From Chloroflexota bacterium (lineage in GTDB: Bacteria; Chloroflexota; Anaerolineae; Aggregatilineales; Phototrophicaceae), in contig JACAER010000032.1 of the NCBI GenBank assembly GCA_013388745.1, positions 1-64,000 on the forward strand: a stretch of DNA of 64,000 nucleotides, read 5' to 3'. The position numbers and the translations under genes were made by a program. Shown here in pieces: positions 53,339 through 62,827 of this stretch. Numbering within the stretch: the first letter of the stretch is position 1; each line of letters opens with the position of its first letter. The notes beneath the pieces are model-generated. The model did not search any database and was not told the DNA's origin. It was given only the letters and a program-made list of their open reading frames with translations.

Positions 53339-54457
53339 TTACTGGCGGCAGGCCGCATACTGCGCTGTTGACGCGCCAGATAACCAGCACTGCAAGGCCA
53401 TCACGCCGCGCAAATTGCGCGCGAACTCGCTGCTCTGCCAGCGTGTCAGTTCCACATCCGCTGAAGGGATGCCCTGCCCATCGACCCAATTAGCCGCTGT
53501 GCCGGTCACGCGGTAAGCGGTGAATGGCTCACCGTAGCGGTAGCCGGTTGCTTCGCCCAGCACTGTCGCCATCGCCAGCGATGAAGTGGTGTTATCACAG
53601 CGTCCCTCGAAGATGCCGTCCGCCGCGCTGTGATAAAACAGCACTACCGCCGGACGCATCTGCTGAATCAGCAGCGCCAACGCCTGTGTTTCTGGCTCAG
53701 AAAAGGCGCGCGCGCCGGGATTCACCGGGCCATCGCGCCACTCGGCCTCCGGCGACCATTCGCAGCCCCAATTGCGATTCAGATCGACATGGTTGTCGTT
53801 AAAGCGCCCGGAGATTTCGCGTCCGCGCACCAGCCCATCGGGGTTCGCGGTAGGAATCAGCAGCAGCATGATGCCCGGCAGGACATCGGCGGGGCTGCCG
53901 GAAAAATGCGCGATCAACTCTTGCACCAGCGCGACAGTGTTGGCCTCCCAACCGCCATGAATGCCGCCCACAAGCATGATAATGATCGCGCCCGTGCCAA
54001 AGGTGTGCGCCGTGATGGGCCTGCCGCCCGCCGAATAGCCAACGATGAATGCGGCAGGCAGTGTAGCGCTGGCGGCACTGTTTGCGTTCGGCGTGTAATC
54101 CAGCACAGGCGGCAGTGCGGCGCTGGGCGCGGCCTGTCCCGGCGTAGCGCTCACCAGAAAATCGGGACTGATCGGCAGCGTCGCATCCAGAATGAGCGAC
54201 GGACGGGCAGTAGGCGGCGCGCTGGTGGCGGCGCTGAAAAGCGGCGTGCTGCTGGGCACAGGACTGGGAGTGACGCTGGGTGTCAGGGTGGGCGTATCGC
54301 TGGGGATGACATGCGGCGTGCGCGTCGGCAGCGCCGTCGGTGCGCTGGTCGGGAAGACCGCCAGCGTTGGGAGCTGCGCTTCGCTGGCAAGCGTCGGTTG
54401 GCAGCCTACACCAGATAGCAGTATCATAGCGCTAAACAGGATGCGAAGTAAGGTCAT
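53339..54457 (-). CDS. Lipoprotein with M14 zinc carboxypeptidase domain
   Basis: 372 residues. Lipobox LSGVGC (cysteine at residue 19) and a Pro/Thr/Ser-rich linker (to about residue 125) tether the protein. The M14 domain follows: first zinc ligands in [11 protein letters not shown] (H-x2-E), PTANPDGL, substrate arginine region [14 protein letters not shown], third ligand in FYHSA, and the catalytic Glu in ADVELTRW. It trims C-terminal residues, probably of peptidoglycan peptides or extracellular proteins. Its first codon touches that of the divergent lipoprotein gene, and both share CQP...LPTLAV after the lipobox. No ribosome-binding site is visible; TATCAT six bases before the ATG could give a leaderless message. 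Confidence 0.9.
   Translation of the reverse strand: MTLLRILFSAMILLSGVGCQPTLASEAQLPTLAVFPTSAPTALPTRTPHVIPSDTPTLTPSVTPSPVPSSTPLFSAATSAPPTARPSLILDATLPISPDFLVSATPGQAAPSAALPPVLDYTPNANSAASATLPAAFIVGYSAGGRPITAHTFGTGAIIIMLVGGIHGGWEANTVALVQELIAHFSGSPADVLPGIMLLLIPTANPDGLVRGREISGRFNDNHVDLNRNWGCEWSPEAEWRDGPVNPGARAFSEPETQALALLIQQMRPAVVLFYHSAADGIFEGRCDNTTSSLAMATVLGEATGYRYGEPFTAYRVTGTAANWVDGQGIPSADVELTRWQSSEFARNLRGVMALQCWLSGASTAQYAACRQ
54398..54427 (+). promoter_or_regulatory. Predicted promoter of the divergent lipoprotein, inside the M14 gene
   Basis: TTGGCA (54398-54403) and TATCAT (54422-54427), each five of six, 18 nt apart. It lies within the signal-peptide codons of the opposite M14 gene and would start transcription near 54435, 23 nt before the ATG. 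Confidence 0.5.
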
Positions 54458-55537
54458 ATGGCTATGATAACGAGAATTCGCGCCATCGGGATAGGCTCAA
54501 TGTTAATTTTTGCGCTGGCCGCCTGCCAGCCTGCCGAATCACAGGTCGCGGAACTGCCGACGCTGGCAGTGCTCGCCAGTTTCACGCCCAGCGCAACATT
54601 TACCGCGACGGACACCCCCACCGCGACGGATACGCCAACGGCGACTGAGACTGCCACCAGCACAGCGACAGGCACGCCGACGGCGACGGGCACGCCGAGC
54701 GCCACACCACCGCCGACAGCCAGCTTTACACCTTCGGCCTCGCCCACGCCCCCCGCGACGGACACCCCAACGCCAGAGCCGACATCCAGTGTGCCGCGTG
54801 TCTTTTCCTTCACCACCAGCGCCACCAGCGTAGCAGGCAATGCCAGCGTGACACTGCGCTGGGCGACAGCCTCCGACGTAACGCGCATCGACGAGCAGAA
54901 TTCGTCGGGCACAGTGCTGCGCACATTTTCGGTGACGGCTGTGGGTGAACTGCCGGTAGTCGTACCGGGCAGCGCCGGGCGTGTCATCATCTATCAGGTG
55001 ACCGCGCAGCGCGGGGGGTTGAGCGAAAGCCGCTCATTGACTATTACGGTCGCCTGCCCGGTCAGTTACTTTTTCGGCGACGAATTCGCGCAGCCCTATA
55101 CCAACGAATGCCCGTCGGGCGCAGCGGTCAGCGCGCAGGGTGCGTTCCAAACATTTGAGCGCGGCTTCGCCATTTATACCAATGCCAACGGCATGAACAA
55201 GCTCTTCGGGCTAGAAACCAACAGCGCGCGTTATGTCGGCTACCTGAGCCAGTGGAACAGCGCCGCCACACTCGTGCCCGATATTCCGCCTAGCGGCCTG
55301 TTACAACCGCAGGGGGTCTTCCAATGGTTGTACTATGTGACCGGCGCGCCCAGCGGCAGTTGGAACACAGGCATTGGCTGGGCGACCACCAACCTGGACG
55401 CGACCAACCGCACACTGCAATACGAATCGACAGCTAACCCGGCCAACACCACGCCGCCGTTCTATATCGACGGACCAGGCGGAGCGGTGTTCCGCTTCTC
55501 CGGCGGCGACAGCGGCACCTGGGTGCGCGTGCGTTAA
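54458..55537 (+). CDS. Lipoprotein with Thr-Pro repeat linker and beta-rich domains
   Basis: 359 residues. Lipobox LALAAC puts the cysteine near residue 23. A repetitive Thr/Pro/Ala linker follows (residues 40-110, units such as TATDTPTATDTP), encoded by short DNA repeats around 54600-54780. Then an Ig-like beta domain (about 112-200: FTTSATSVAGNASVTLRWAT) and an unrecognised C-terminal domain (about 205-359) with two cysteines (VACPVSYFFGDEF, YTNECPSG). Function unknown, probably cell-surface. ATG 54464 is an equally likely start. It begins back-to-back with the M14 gene. Confidence 0.82.
   Translation: MAMITRIRAIGIGSMLIFALAACQPAESQVAELPTLAVLASFTPSATFTATDTPTATDTPTATETATSTATGTPTATGTPSATPPPTASFTPSASPTPPATDTPTPEPTSSVPRVFSFTTSATSVAGNASVTLRWATASDVTRIDEQNSSGTVLRTFSVTAVGELPVVVPGSAGRVIIYQVTAQRGGLSESRSLTITVACPVSYFFGDEFAQPYTNECPSGAAVSAQGAFQTFERGFAIYTNANGMNKLFGLETNSARYVGYLSQWNSAATLVPDIPPSGLLQPQGVFQWLYYVTGAPSGSWNTGIGWATTNLDATNRTLQYESTANPANTTPPFYIDGPGGAVFRFSGGDSGTWVRVR
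54600..54780. repeat. Low-complexity repeat encoding Thr-Pro linker
   Basis: Imperfect tandem units of the kind CGACGGACACCCC / GCGACGGATACGCCAACG repeat across about 180 bp, coding for TATDTPTATDTP-like peptides. Such stretches vary in length by slippage. Confidence 0.6.
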
Positions 55538-55545
55538 ACAAAAAT

Positions 55546-55565
55546 GGGGCGAAGGATTTCGCCCC
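55546..55565 (-). terminator. Intrinsic terminator of the sigma factor gene
   Basis: GGGGCGAA (55546-55553) and TTCGCCCC (55558-55565) form a perfect 8-bp stem with a 4-nt loop. On the minus strand it is followed by ATTTTTGTTT. It may also stop the converging lipoprotein transcript. Confidence 0.85.
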
Positions 55566-55585
55566 TAATTGCTGGTCTGCTTGCC

Positions 55586-56701
55586 CTACGGCAGGTAATC
55601 ACGCAGTTGGCGGCTGCGGCTGGGGTGGCGCAGCCGACGCAGCGCCCGCCCTTCGATCTGGCGGATGCGTTCGCGTGTCAGCCCAAACTTCTTACCCACT
55701 TCTTCCAGGGTATAGCTGTGGCCGTTGTGCAGCCCGAAGCGCAGCCGCAGAATACGCGCCTCGCGCGGAGTCAGCGTGCCCAAGAGCTTTTCGATTTTTT
55801 CTTGCAGCAGCTTGTCATAGGCGCTTTGCGAAGGCGTGGGCAGCGAGTCGTTTTCGATAAAATTGCCCAGTTCGCTGTCTTCGTCGTCACCGACAGGGTG
55901 TTCCAGGCTCAGCGGTTGCCACGACACCTTAAGCATCCACTGGATTTTGCGCGGCTCCACCTGCATTTCCAGGGCGATTTCATCCACCGTCGGTTTGCGC
56001 CCATATTCCTGTTCCAATTGGCGCACCACGCGGTACAGGCGGCGGATTCGGTCGCTCATATGCACGGGTACGCGAATCGTGCGCCCCTGATCGGCGATCG
56101 CACGTGTGATCGTCTGGCGAATCCACCAGGTCGCGTAAGTGCTGAAGCGGTAGCCACGCCGGTAATCAAATTTTTCGACGGCTTTCATCAGCCCCAGATT
56201 GCCTTCCTGGATCAGGTCGAGAAACGGCACGCCGCGCGCCATATATTTTTTGGCGATCGAGACCACCAGGCGTGTGTTGGCCTTGATGAGATGTTCGCGG
56301 GCGTGGATGCCGTCCTGGACGAGGCACTGCCATTCTTCGGCGCGTGTGTGCTGCGGTTGCTCGCGCAGTTTTTTGGCCACGCTGAGTCCGGCTTCGATCC
56401 GTCGCGCCAGTTCCACTTCTTCCTCGTTGCTCAGCAGCGGCACGCGCGCCATTTCTTTCAGGTAAAGGCCGACGGTATCGCTGGACGCCAGTTCGTCCCA
56501 CGGGCTGCGTTCGTCCTCGTCCTCGTCCAGATCAAAATCGTCCAAATCGTCCAGCAGCAGTTCATCGTCGGCAAATAAATCGTCCTCGCTCATCGTGAGG
56601 AACATGTCGTCGTCAAAGGGTTCGGGGTCGCCCGCCGGGGCATCATCTTCGTCAAACAAATCATCTGCGTCAGAATCGTAAGATCGTTGGAAATCTTTCA
56701 T
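55586..56701 (-). CDS. rpoD: Principal RNA polymerase sigma factor (sigma-70, RpoD/SigA type)
   Basis: 371 residues. A very acidic N-terminus (residues 8-62, mostly D and E) stands in for region 1.1. Region 1.2: [20 protein letters not shown]. Region 2: [59 protein letters not shown]. Region 3: [14 protein letters not shown]. Region 4: [17 protein letters not shown] and [20 protein letters not shown]. It directs RNA polymerase to housekeeping promoters. ATG 56701 has GGGGAG upstream. It follows the DUF177 gene by 44 nt and shares its consensus promoter. A paralogue with group-2 role cannot be excluded. Confidence 0.96.
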   Translation of the reverse strand: MKDFQRSYDSDADDLFDEDDAPAGDPEPFDDDMFLTMSEDDLFADDELLLDDLDDFDLDEDEDERSPWDELASSDTVGLYLKEMARVPLLSNEEEVELARRIEAGLSVAKKLREQPQHTRAEEWQCLVQDGIHAREHLIKANTRLVVSIAKKYMARGVPFLDLIQEGNLGLMKAVEKFDYRRGYRFSTYATWWIRQTITRAIADQGRTIRVPVHMSDRIRRLYRVVRQLEQEYGRKPTVDEIALEMQVEPRKIQWMLKVSWQPLSLEHPVGDDEDSELGNFIENDSLPTPSQSAYDKLLQEKIEKLLGTLTPREARILRLRFGLHNGHSYTLEEVGKKFGLTRERIRQIEGRALRRLRHPSRSRQLRDYLP

Positions 56702-56745
56702 GACAGAAGCTCCCCACACGTTGTCTAATACAGATAAACGCGCAA

Positions 56746-57273
56746 TCAGTCTTTGAGCAGGTGCTTTAGCTGCGCAAAACGCGGGTCGATGTCGTTGTCA
56801 CGACACGAGCAGGTGGCATAGTTGAGGTTTGTGCCACAGTCCGGGCACAGCCCTTTGCAATCCGGGCGGCAGACAGCCGTGCGTCCAGCCTGAATCAGGG
56901 TTTCGGCGCGTACCAGCGGCGCAAGATCGAGGATACCGTCTTCGCCAATGCTGAACTCGGCGCTGGTCGGGTCGGGGTAGGCGAACAATTCTTCGATTTC
57001 GATCTGGATGGTGCGCTGGAGGGGTTCCAGGCAGCGCGAACATTCGTCTTCAATCCCGCCCAGTAGCTTGCCTTGCAGCAGCAGGCCTTCTTTGGTGCGG
57101 CTGACGCGCAGCGGCCCGCGCAGGTATTGCAGGTCTAAATCCTCGGCCACGCGCAGCGCCGGGAAGTCGAATTCCATATCGCGGCTGTGGCCCGGCCCAT
57201 CGCTCAGCAGAAAGCCCACGTTGATTTTGAGAACCCGACTATTGACATAGTGTGTTGGGTGTTCCGGTTTCAT
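56746..57273 (-). CDS. DUF177/YceD-family protein
   Basis: 175 residues. The core [20 protein letters not shown] and the closing [23 protein letters not shown] are characteristic of the DUF177 (YceD, 23S rRNA accumulation) family, which is linked to ribosome assembly. In most bacteria it is followed by rpmF (ribosomal protein L32); here the principal sigma factor follows instead. The six C-terminal cysteines probably bind zinc. ATG 57273 has AAAGG upstream; the frame open to 57309 lacks a ribosome-binding site. Confidence 0.93.
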   Translation of the reverse strand: MKPEHPTHYVNSRVLKINVGFLLSDGPGHSRDMEFDFPALRVAEDLDLQYLRGPLRVSRTKEGLLLQGKLLGGIEDECSRCLEPLQRTIQIEIEELFAYPDPTSAEFSIGEDGILDLAPLVRAETLIQAGRTAVCRPDCKGLCPDCGTNLNYATCSCRDNDIDPRFAQLKHLLKD

Positions 57274-57335
57274 CACGCGGCCTTTTGGGGTTGTGGGCTG
57301 TAACAACACAGCACAAAATTCTAACCTTTGATCGG

Positions 57336-57365
57336 ATTATATGAGAGATTCTCATGTTGTGTCAA
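57336..57365 (-). promoter_or_regulatory. Consensus promoter of the DUF177-sigma operon
   Basis: Minus strand TTGACA (57365-57360) and TATAAT (57341-57336), both perfect, 18 nt apart. Transcription would begin near 57329, 56 nt before the DUF177 start. It is the best sigma-70 promoter in the window. Confidence 0.8.
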
Positions 57366-57432
57366 GTTGTGGCACAACGAACTAACGGAAAATAAACCAA
57401 CTTAGTGGGGTTTACAAATCTTGGGGGCAAAA

Positions 57433-57459
57433 GGCACTGCTAGGGCGGGAGGCAGTGCC
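57433..57459 (-). terminator. Terminator downstream of the kinase/WD40 gene
   Basis: GGCACTGC (57433-57440) pairs with GCAGTGCC (57452-57459); on the minus strand TTTT follows at 57432-57429. It ends the transcript of the large kinase gene before the DUF177 promoter. A second hairpin, GGCGC-ATAAG-GCGCC, lies at 57477-57491. Confidence 0.7.
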
Positions 57460-57494
57460 CCGGCACGGGTCAAACGGCGCATAAGGCGCCGCCG

Positions 57495-58316
57495 CTAACG
57501 CATCTCTGGCTCGGCGCGTTCAATCGTCAAGGTGTAAGTCCCGCCGCCGATGCTTAAGAAAACGAAATCGGTGACTTCGATCCAGTAATCGCCCGTCAGG
57601 GGCAGCTCCACGTTTTCGTACACAGGATTGCGCGGGATGTTATCTCCCATAGTGAGCATAACGCCCAACAGCAGTCCATTGCTTTGCCGGACGACGATCG
57701 CCGGCCAGAATGTGGGATTCCCGTTCTCATCCCGCAGCGCGTAAGAATCGAATAGCGTGCCGGTTGCTGGAAAATCTGCTGTAACTCGCAGATTCAGGAT
57801 TTCGCCCGCCAGCCCCCGGTACAGCCACCTATCGACGCCTGCCGCCGGAACTTGTCCGCGGTTATCCCCCAACTGCGCGACACGCGGCGGCAGCGGCGTC
57901 AGGGTTGGTGTGGGCATAGGGTTAATCGCAGGAGCATCTGTGGGCCGTTCGACTGTTCCCGGTGTCACATACGGCGTGCGCGTCGGATAAACAGCATCGA
58001 CACAGAGCACAGGCAAGCGGTATACAGCGCGATCAGTGCAGGTCAATTCGGGCACATAGCGGTTGTCAAACGTCCATGTCAGCAGCGCTTCCAGGGTATC
58101 AATACGCCAGCGCCCCAACTCCCAGCGAGAACCAGAGCCGCTGCGCGCAGCCCAGAAAAAACTCTGCCCATCGGGCGCGAAAATGGCGGCAAGCACTTCG
58201 TTCGGCGCGACAGAGTAGCGGCGTATGGCTTCACCGGTCGCCACATCCCACAGGATCATGCTCCCATCTCGTGAGCCGGTCAGCACCGTGCGATCACCCA
58301 CGCCGAACATCACGCT
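57495..58316 (-). CDS. C-terminal continuation of the kinase-WD40 gene, cut off by an in-frame TAG
   Basis: About 273 codons in the same frame as the large upstream gene, separated from it only by TAG at 58319-58317. It opens in the middle of a WD40 blade (SVMFGVGDRTVLTGSRDGSM then ILWDVATGEAIRRY) whose first strand is encoded before the stop (LVAHQGAV). One more partial blade, a Pro/Thr linker (NPMPTPTLTPLPP) and a C-terminal PPC-like beta-sandwich (VDRWLYRGLAGEILNLRV to GGTYTLTIE) follow. It has no ribosome-binding site or proper start, so it is most likely expressed only by readthrough, or not at all. The GTG at 58313 might reinitiate. Confidence 0.85.
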   Translation of the reverse strand, partial: SVMFGVGDRTVLTGSRDGSMILWDVATGEAIRRYSVAPNEVLAAIFAPDGQSFFWAARSGSGSRWELGRWRIDTLEALLTWTFDNRYVPELTCTDRAVYRLPVLCVDAVYPTRTPYVTPGTVERPTDAPAINPMPTPTLTPLPPRVAQLGDNRGQVPAAGVDRWLYRGLAGEILNLRVTADFPATGTLFDSYALRDENGNPTFWPAIVVRQSNGLLLGVMLTMGDNIPRNPVYENVELPLTGDYWIEVTDFVFLSIGGGTYTLTIERAEPEMR

Positions 58317-61300
58317 CTACACAGCCCCCTGATGCGCCACCAGTCGATGGATTTGTACGCCCCGTTCGACATCCCACAGGACGACACGGCCATCGTCAGA
58401 ACCGGTCGCAGCCAGGCGTCCATCATGGCTGTGAGCCAGCGCCCGCACGCGCGTACCATGGTGCGTGCCATCGACGCCAAAACGCCGGATCAGTTGCCCG
58501 CTTTCGACATCCCACAATGAAATCGTCCCGCGGTTCTCGCCATAGAGCACTGTGCGCCCATCGACACTGAAAATTGCCCGCCGCCCGCCATTTTCCCAAC
58601 CGAAGACGCGCAGCAGTTCACCGCTGTTGGCATCGTAGATCATCGCCTGGTAGGTGTTGACGAGCAGGTGGCGGCCATCCGAACTAAATCCCAGCGCGTT
58701 GATCGCTTCAGTTGGATCAGTAGTGGTCACGCTGTACTCGCGGATAAACGCGCCGCTGGCGACATCCCACAAATCAAGATGGCGTGTTGGGTAATCGGGG
58801 TTATCCGTCAAAGCCGCTGTCAGGATTTGCTGCCCATCCGGGCTAAACGCTACAGGTAAATAGGGCACATCGAGCGCGTACACCACAACATTCCGGTAGG
58901 CTACACCATCGGCCCCAAAGCGGCGAATTTCTGCGCCGCTGGCGGCATCGTACAGGGTAAGAACGCTCTGGAGGCTGCCTGACACACCGGTTGTGGTCGA
59001 TGCCAGCATATAGCGGCCATCAGGGCTGAGCGCTATCCATTGAATCCCGCCGTCATGTTGGACGGTGGGCGCGACCTCTGCGCCATAACGCAGATCCCAC
59101 ACCCGCACGGTGCGATCCTGGCTGGTCGTCAAAGCATAGCGGTCATCGCGGCTGATGGCGACAGACCTTGCTTCACTCGCGTGTCCTGCCAGGCGGGCGG
59201 TGGGGGTGAGAGTCGCTGTATCCCAAACCATCAACAGCCCGCTGGCCAGCGGTGTCAGCAAAATCCGCCCATTATGGCTGAAAACCACCGCAAATGGCCG
59301 CGATTCGACCGTTGTTTGACGAATCAAATCATACTGTTGTGCATCCCACAGCGCCAGCGTACCGTCGGCTGATGTAGTCGCGATCACACGCCCATCGGGG
59401 CTGTAGGCCGCGCCGAAAAGAGCATCCGTGTGAACGGCGAAATCTTCATTGAAGCGGTGCAGGATAGCGCCGCTTGCCACCTGCCACAGGATCGCAGTGC
59501 GATCCCTGGAAACAGAAACGATATGGGCGCCGTCTGGACTGAAGGCCACACCGATCACCTGTGAGTCGTGGCCGCTCAAAGTGCGCAGCGCCACACCGGT
59601 CTGCACATCCCAAAGCATGGCTGTGCCATCCCATGAGGCCGTGGCGAGGAGTGCGCTGTCCGGGCTGAACACCATGTTGACAATCAAATCGTTATGACCG
59701 CGCAGAATACGCAGCGCTGCGCCGGTTTCGGCATCATACAGAGTAACCGTGATGCCCGTGCCGGCGGCAAGGTAACGATCATCAGGACTGTAAGCCCCGC
59801 CCCATCCCGACATTTCTGTATCCGGTATCAATAGGGTATGTATAATGCGGCCACTGGCAACATCCCACACGTACCCCCCGGATACAGATGTGCTGAGTGC
59901 CCGCTGACCATCGGAGCTCAACGAGACAGCGGAAATCAGGCTGATATGTTCGCGGAAGACCCGCACTGTGCCGGGTGTATAAACGGCCTGTGCCAGCATC
60001 GCCTGTGCCTGACCAGAAGGATATTGCGCGCGGTTAGCTTCGACCGCCAGAGCGCGCGCCAGGTCGCCGTTGTCATTCGCCAACGCCAATTGTGCACCGT
60101 TTACCAGCGCCAGTTCTTGCGCTTCGAGGAAATTGGCGTCACTGGTCGAACGCGCATTTTGTGCTTCTGTCCCCTGGTTCAGCGCCACGCCCAACAGCGC
60201 AAAGGCGCCCAGCACTGCCAGCAGCAGCACCAGCGCCAGCCAGCCCAGGCGGTTCGCGGCGCGTTTTTGCGATTCCGCCGCGTCCCGCGCCAACCGCAGT
60301 TCGCGCGCTTGCTGTTCCTGTTCCAAGTAACGCTGGCGGGTATAGGCCGCGCTGCTGGCTTGCAGGTACTTGTGCTCGCGCTCGGTCAGCATCAGCGGCG
60401 TCTCGCTCACCCATTTTTCGAAGATTTCCAGCCGTGAGCCGCGCAGCAGGAAGCTGTCGTCCTGCACGGCATCCTGCCATTCTTGCGCCAGCGTGTGTAG
60501 TTGCCGCTGCAAACGGATTTCCTCGCGGCTCTCTTTCAGCCAGGTGCGCAGCCGCCCCCATTCGCGGATCAGGGCCTCGTGCGCGATCTCGACGGTTGGG
60601 CCGCGTGTCAGTGGGTCGCGATCCAGTGTCAGCAGGCGGTATTTGGCGAAGGCGTTAAGGATATCTTCGACCGCGCTTTCGCTGCCGAGCGCGTGGCATT
60701 CCGCCAGCAGTACGCGCCGCCGCGTATCTTCCGTGCCTTCGCCCAGGGTCACCAGGCGCAAAAAAATCTGTTTTGTCAGCCTTTGTAGCGGTGCGCTCAG
60801 TTTGGTGTAGATGTCCTCGGCGCGCTGCGCCAGCGCCTCCATCACCCCGCCCATCGCTTTATAGGCGTCCAGAGTCAGCGTCAGCCCTTCGCGCCGTTCG
60901 AATAACTCGGTGAGCGTGTGTTGCAGCAGGGGCAGGGTGCCGGGCTGTTCGCCCACGTCCTGAATGATCGTCGATACCAATCCGGCTTCGGGATGCATGC
61001 CCATCCGTTCCAGCGGCGCGACAATCGCCTGTTCCATCTCGCGCGCGGCCAGTGGGGTGATGACTTCGGTGTTGGTGCGCACCAGTTCCGCCAGGCGTGG
61101 ATACATCAGCGGGCGATCATAAAAATCGGCGCGCAGCGTCAGAATCAGGCGCACGCGCCCGCGCGGATCGTTGGCCGCCGCCAACAAATTGTCGATGAAA
61201 TGCACGCGCAGTGTTTCGTCGTTCACCAGCGAAAACAGTTCTTCAAACTGGTCAATCACGAGAATCAATTCGGTGCTGCTGTCGTTGGGCAGCAGGCGCT

Positions 61301-62798
61301 TAACCGCGCGCACCAGCCCGCGGCGATCTTCGCGCAGTTGTTCCAACAGGCCGGGCATGGGGTTGACCGCCACGCTTAGCAGCGCTGCTTCCAGTTCTTC
61401 CAGCGGATGTGTGCCGGGCATCAGAGTGACGATGAAGGGGTTAGGCGAGACGCTCAACGCCCCGGCGCGCAGTGCCGGGATTAAGCCGGCGCGCACCAGG
61501 CTCGATTTGCCGCTGCCGCTGGGGCCGACCAGCGCCAAAAAGCGCAGGCCGTCGTTTCCCTCGCTCAGCCGGTTGAGCAGCCGTTCCGTCAGCGCCGCCC
61601 GCCCGAAGAAGTCGGGCGTATCGTTTTCGTAGAACGCGCGCAGCCCCTTGTAAGGATTTTCCGGTTCGACCAGCATGACTGGTTTTTCTAGCGGCGTTCC
61701 CGCCTCTATCTGATCGCCCTGGTCGTTCAGAAGGAAAACACGCGGCTCGGTGAGCTTCAGACTCAGCGCGCGCTCGATGGCCTGCTGGCGGCTGTGCGCA
61801 TCCAGTTTGCCATAGACCTGTTTGATGTACCATTTGACCGTGCCTGGCGTCAGAAACAGCCGCTGCGCGATTTCATGATTGCCTAAGCCCTCGATCATCA
61901 GCCGCAGCACCTCCAACTCGCGCTCGGTAAGCTGTTCCGGCAGCGGCTGTGCGGGCAGACGCGGCAGACGACTCGGCAGCGCCGCCCGCAAGGCCGCCGC
62001 GAAGCGCAGCGCGCTGGCATAGCGCGCTGCCGGGTCCTTGGCGGTGGCGGTTTGCAGCACCTCGTCCACCGCCGCCGGGATATGGGTATGCTGGATACTC
62101 ATCATCGGCAGCGGATCGCTCAGGTGTCTCATAATATAGTCGCTGGGCGTGCTGGCGTCGGGGAACGGCTTGTGCCCGGTCAGCAGTTCGTAGAGCACGT
62201 AGCCCAAACTGTATAAATCGCTGCGCGCCGACACCTCTTGACTGCGAATCTGCTCCGGCGAGATGTAAGCGGGCGAACCGCTCAGCGTGTACTGCCCCGT
62301 TGTATAGCCGTTGCCGCGCAGGTTCACATCTTTAGCGATGCCAAAATCCGCCAGATAAGCATTTTCATCTTCATCCAAAAGAATATTGTCGGGTTTGATG
62401 TCACGGTGGACAATGCCTTCGCGGTGCGCCACCGTCAGCGCCGACGCGATCTGGTCGAGCAAATGCGCCACCGCCTCCAGTGTCCAGGGACCGCGCTCGA
62501 TGGCCGTGCGCAAACTACCGGGCAGCCAGCGCATCACCAGATATGCGCCCTGCGGGTCACGCCAGTAATCGTAGAGCGGGACAATATGGGGGTGTTCCAG
62601 CCGCGCGATGACCTGCGCTTCGACTTCGAAACGCCGCACGAATTCCGCCTGGTTGGCGAATTGGGGCAGAATGATTTTGATGGCGACTTCGCGTCCGACA
62701 GCGGACTGGAGAGCGCGATAGACCACACCGAATCCGCCTACCCCGATCTGTTCACGAATCTCGTAGCCCTTCAGTTCCCGATTCACGAACGTGTCCAT
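58317..62798 (-). CDS. Ser/Thr kinase - LuxR HTH - nSTAND NTPase - transmembrane - WD40 protein
   Basis: 1493 residues before an in-frame TAG; the frame continues to 57495. Order: Hanks-type kinase (1-270; GVGGFGVVYRAL, VAIKI, HRDIKPDNIL near residue 128, DFGIAK, GSPAYISPEQ); a LuxR/GerE helix-turn-helix (about 284-345; LTERELEVLRLMIEGLGNHE); nSTAND NTPase (from about 383, NPYKGLRAFY; Walker A GPSGSGKSSL near 423; Walker B LILVIDQFEELF); a coiled region; one membrane helix near residue 850 (LGWLALVLLLAVLGAFALL); then WD40 blades from about 940 (VFSPDSALLATASWDGTAML). All kinase catalytic residues are present. It may sense a ligand through the propeller and signal by phosphorylation. A small basic protein gene lies divergently upstream. 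Confidence 0.94.
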   Translation of the reverse strand: MDTFVNRELKGYEIREQIGVGGFGVVYRALQSAVGREVAIKIILPQFANQAEFVRRFEVEAQVIARLEHPHIVPLYDYWRDPQGAYLVMRWLPGSLRTAIERGPWTLEAVAHLLDQIASALTVAHREGIVHRDIKPDNILLDEDENAYLADFGIAKDVNLRGNGYTTGQYTLSGSPAYISPEQIRSQEVSARSDLYSLGYVLYELLTGHKPFPDASTPSDYIMRHLSDPLPMMSIQHTHIPAAVDEVLQTATAKDPAARYASALRFAAALRAALPSRLPRLPAQPLPEQLTERELEVLRLMIEGLGNHEIAQRLFLTPGTVKWYIKQVYGKLDAHSRQQAIERALSLKLTEPRVFLLNDQGDQIEAGTPLEKPVMLVEPENPYKGLRAFYENDTPDFFGRAALTERLLNRLSEGNDGLRFLALVGPSGSGKSSLVRAGLIPALRAGALSVSPNPFIVTLMPGTHPLEELEAALLSVAVNPMPGLLEQLREDRRGLVRAVKRLLPNDSSTELILVIDQFEELFSLVNDETLRVHFIDNLLAAANDPRGRVRLILTLRADFYDRPLMYPRLAELVRTNTEVITPLAAREMEQAIVAPLERMGMHPEAGLVSTIIQDVGEQPGTLPLLQHTLTELFERREGLTLTLDAYKAMGGVMEALAQRAEDIYTKLSAPLQRLTKQIFLRLVTLGEGTEDTRRRVLLAECHALGSESAVEDILNAFAKYRLLTLDRDPLTRGPTVEIAHEALIREWGRLRTWLKESREEIRLQRQLHTLAQEWQDAVQDDSFLLRGSRLEIFEKWVSETPLMLTEREHKYLQASSAAYTRQRYLEQEQQARELRLARDAAESQKRAANRLGWLALVLLLAVLGAFALLGVALNQGTEAQNARSTSDANFLEAQELALVNGAQLALANDNGDLARALAVEANRAQYPSGQAQAMLAQAVYTPGTVRVFREHISLISAVSLSSDGQRALSTSVSGGYVWDVASGRIIHTLLIPDTEMSGWGGAYSPDDRYLAAGTGITVTLYDAETGAALRILRGHNDLIVNMVFSPDSALLATASWDGTAMLWDVQTGVALRTLSGHDSQVIGVAFSPDGAHIVSVSRDRTAILWQVASGAILHRFNEDFAVHTDALFGAAYSPDGRVIATTSADGTLALWDAQQYDLIRQTTVESRPFAVVFSHNGRILLTPLASGLLMVWDTATLTPTARLAGHASEARSVAISRDDRYALTTSQDRTVRVWDLRYGAEVAPTVQHDGGIQWIALSPDGRYMLASTTTGVSGSLQSVLTLYDAASGAEIRRFGADGVAYRNVVVYALDVPYLPVAFSPDGQQILTAALTDNPDYPTRHLDLWDVASGAFIREYSVTTTDPTEAINALGFSSDGRHLLVNTYQAMIYDANSGELLRVFGWENGGRRAIFSVDGRTVLYGENRGTISLWDVESGQLIRRFGVDGTHHGTRVRALAHSHDGRLAATGSDDGRVVLWDVERGVQIHRLVAHQGAV

Positions 62799-62827
62799 AG
62801 CCCCTGCCTTGGTTCTAAAAGCACTAT

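Noticed and set aside
55544-56578. 344-codon open frame on the plus strand
   Set aside because: Antisense to the sigma factor gene, whose regions 1.2 to 4 are unmistakable.
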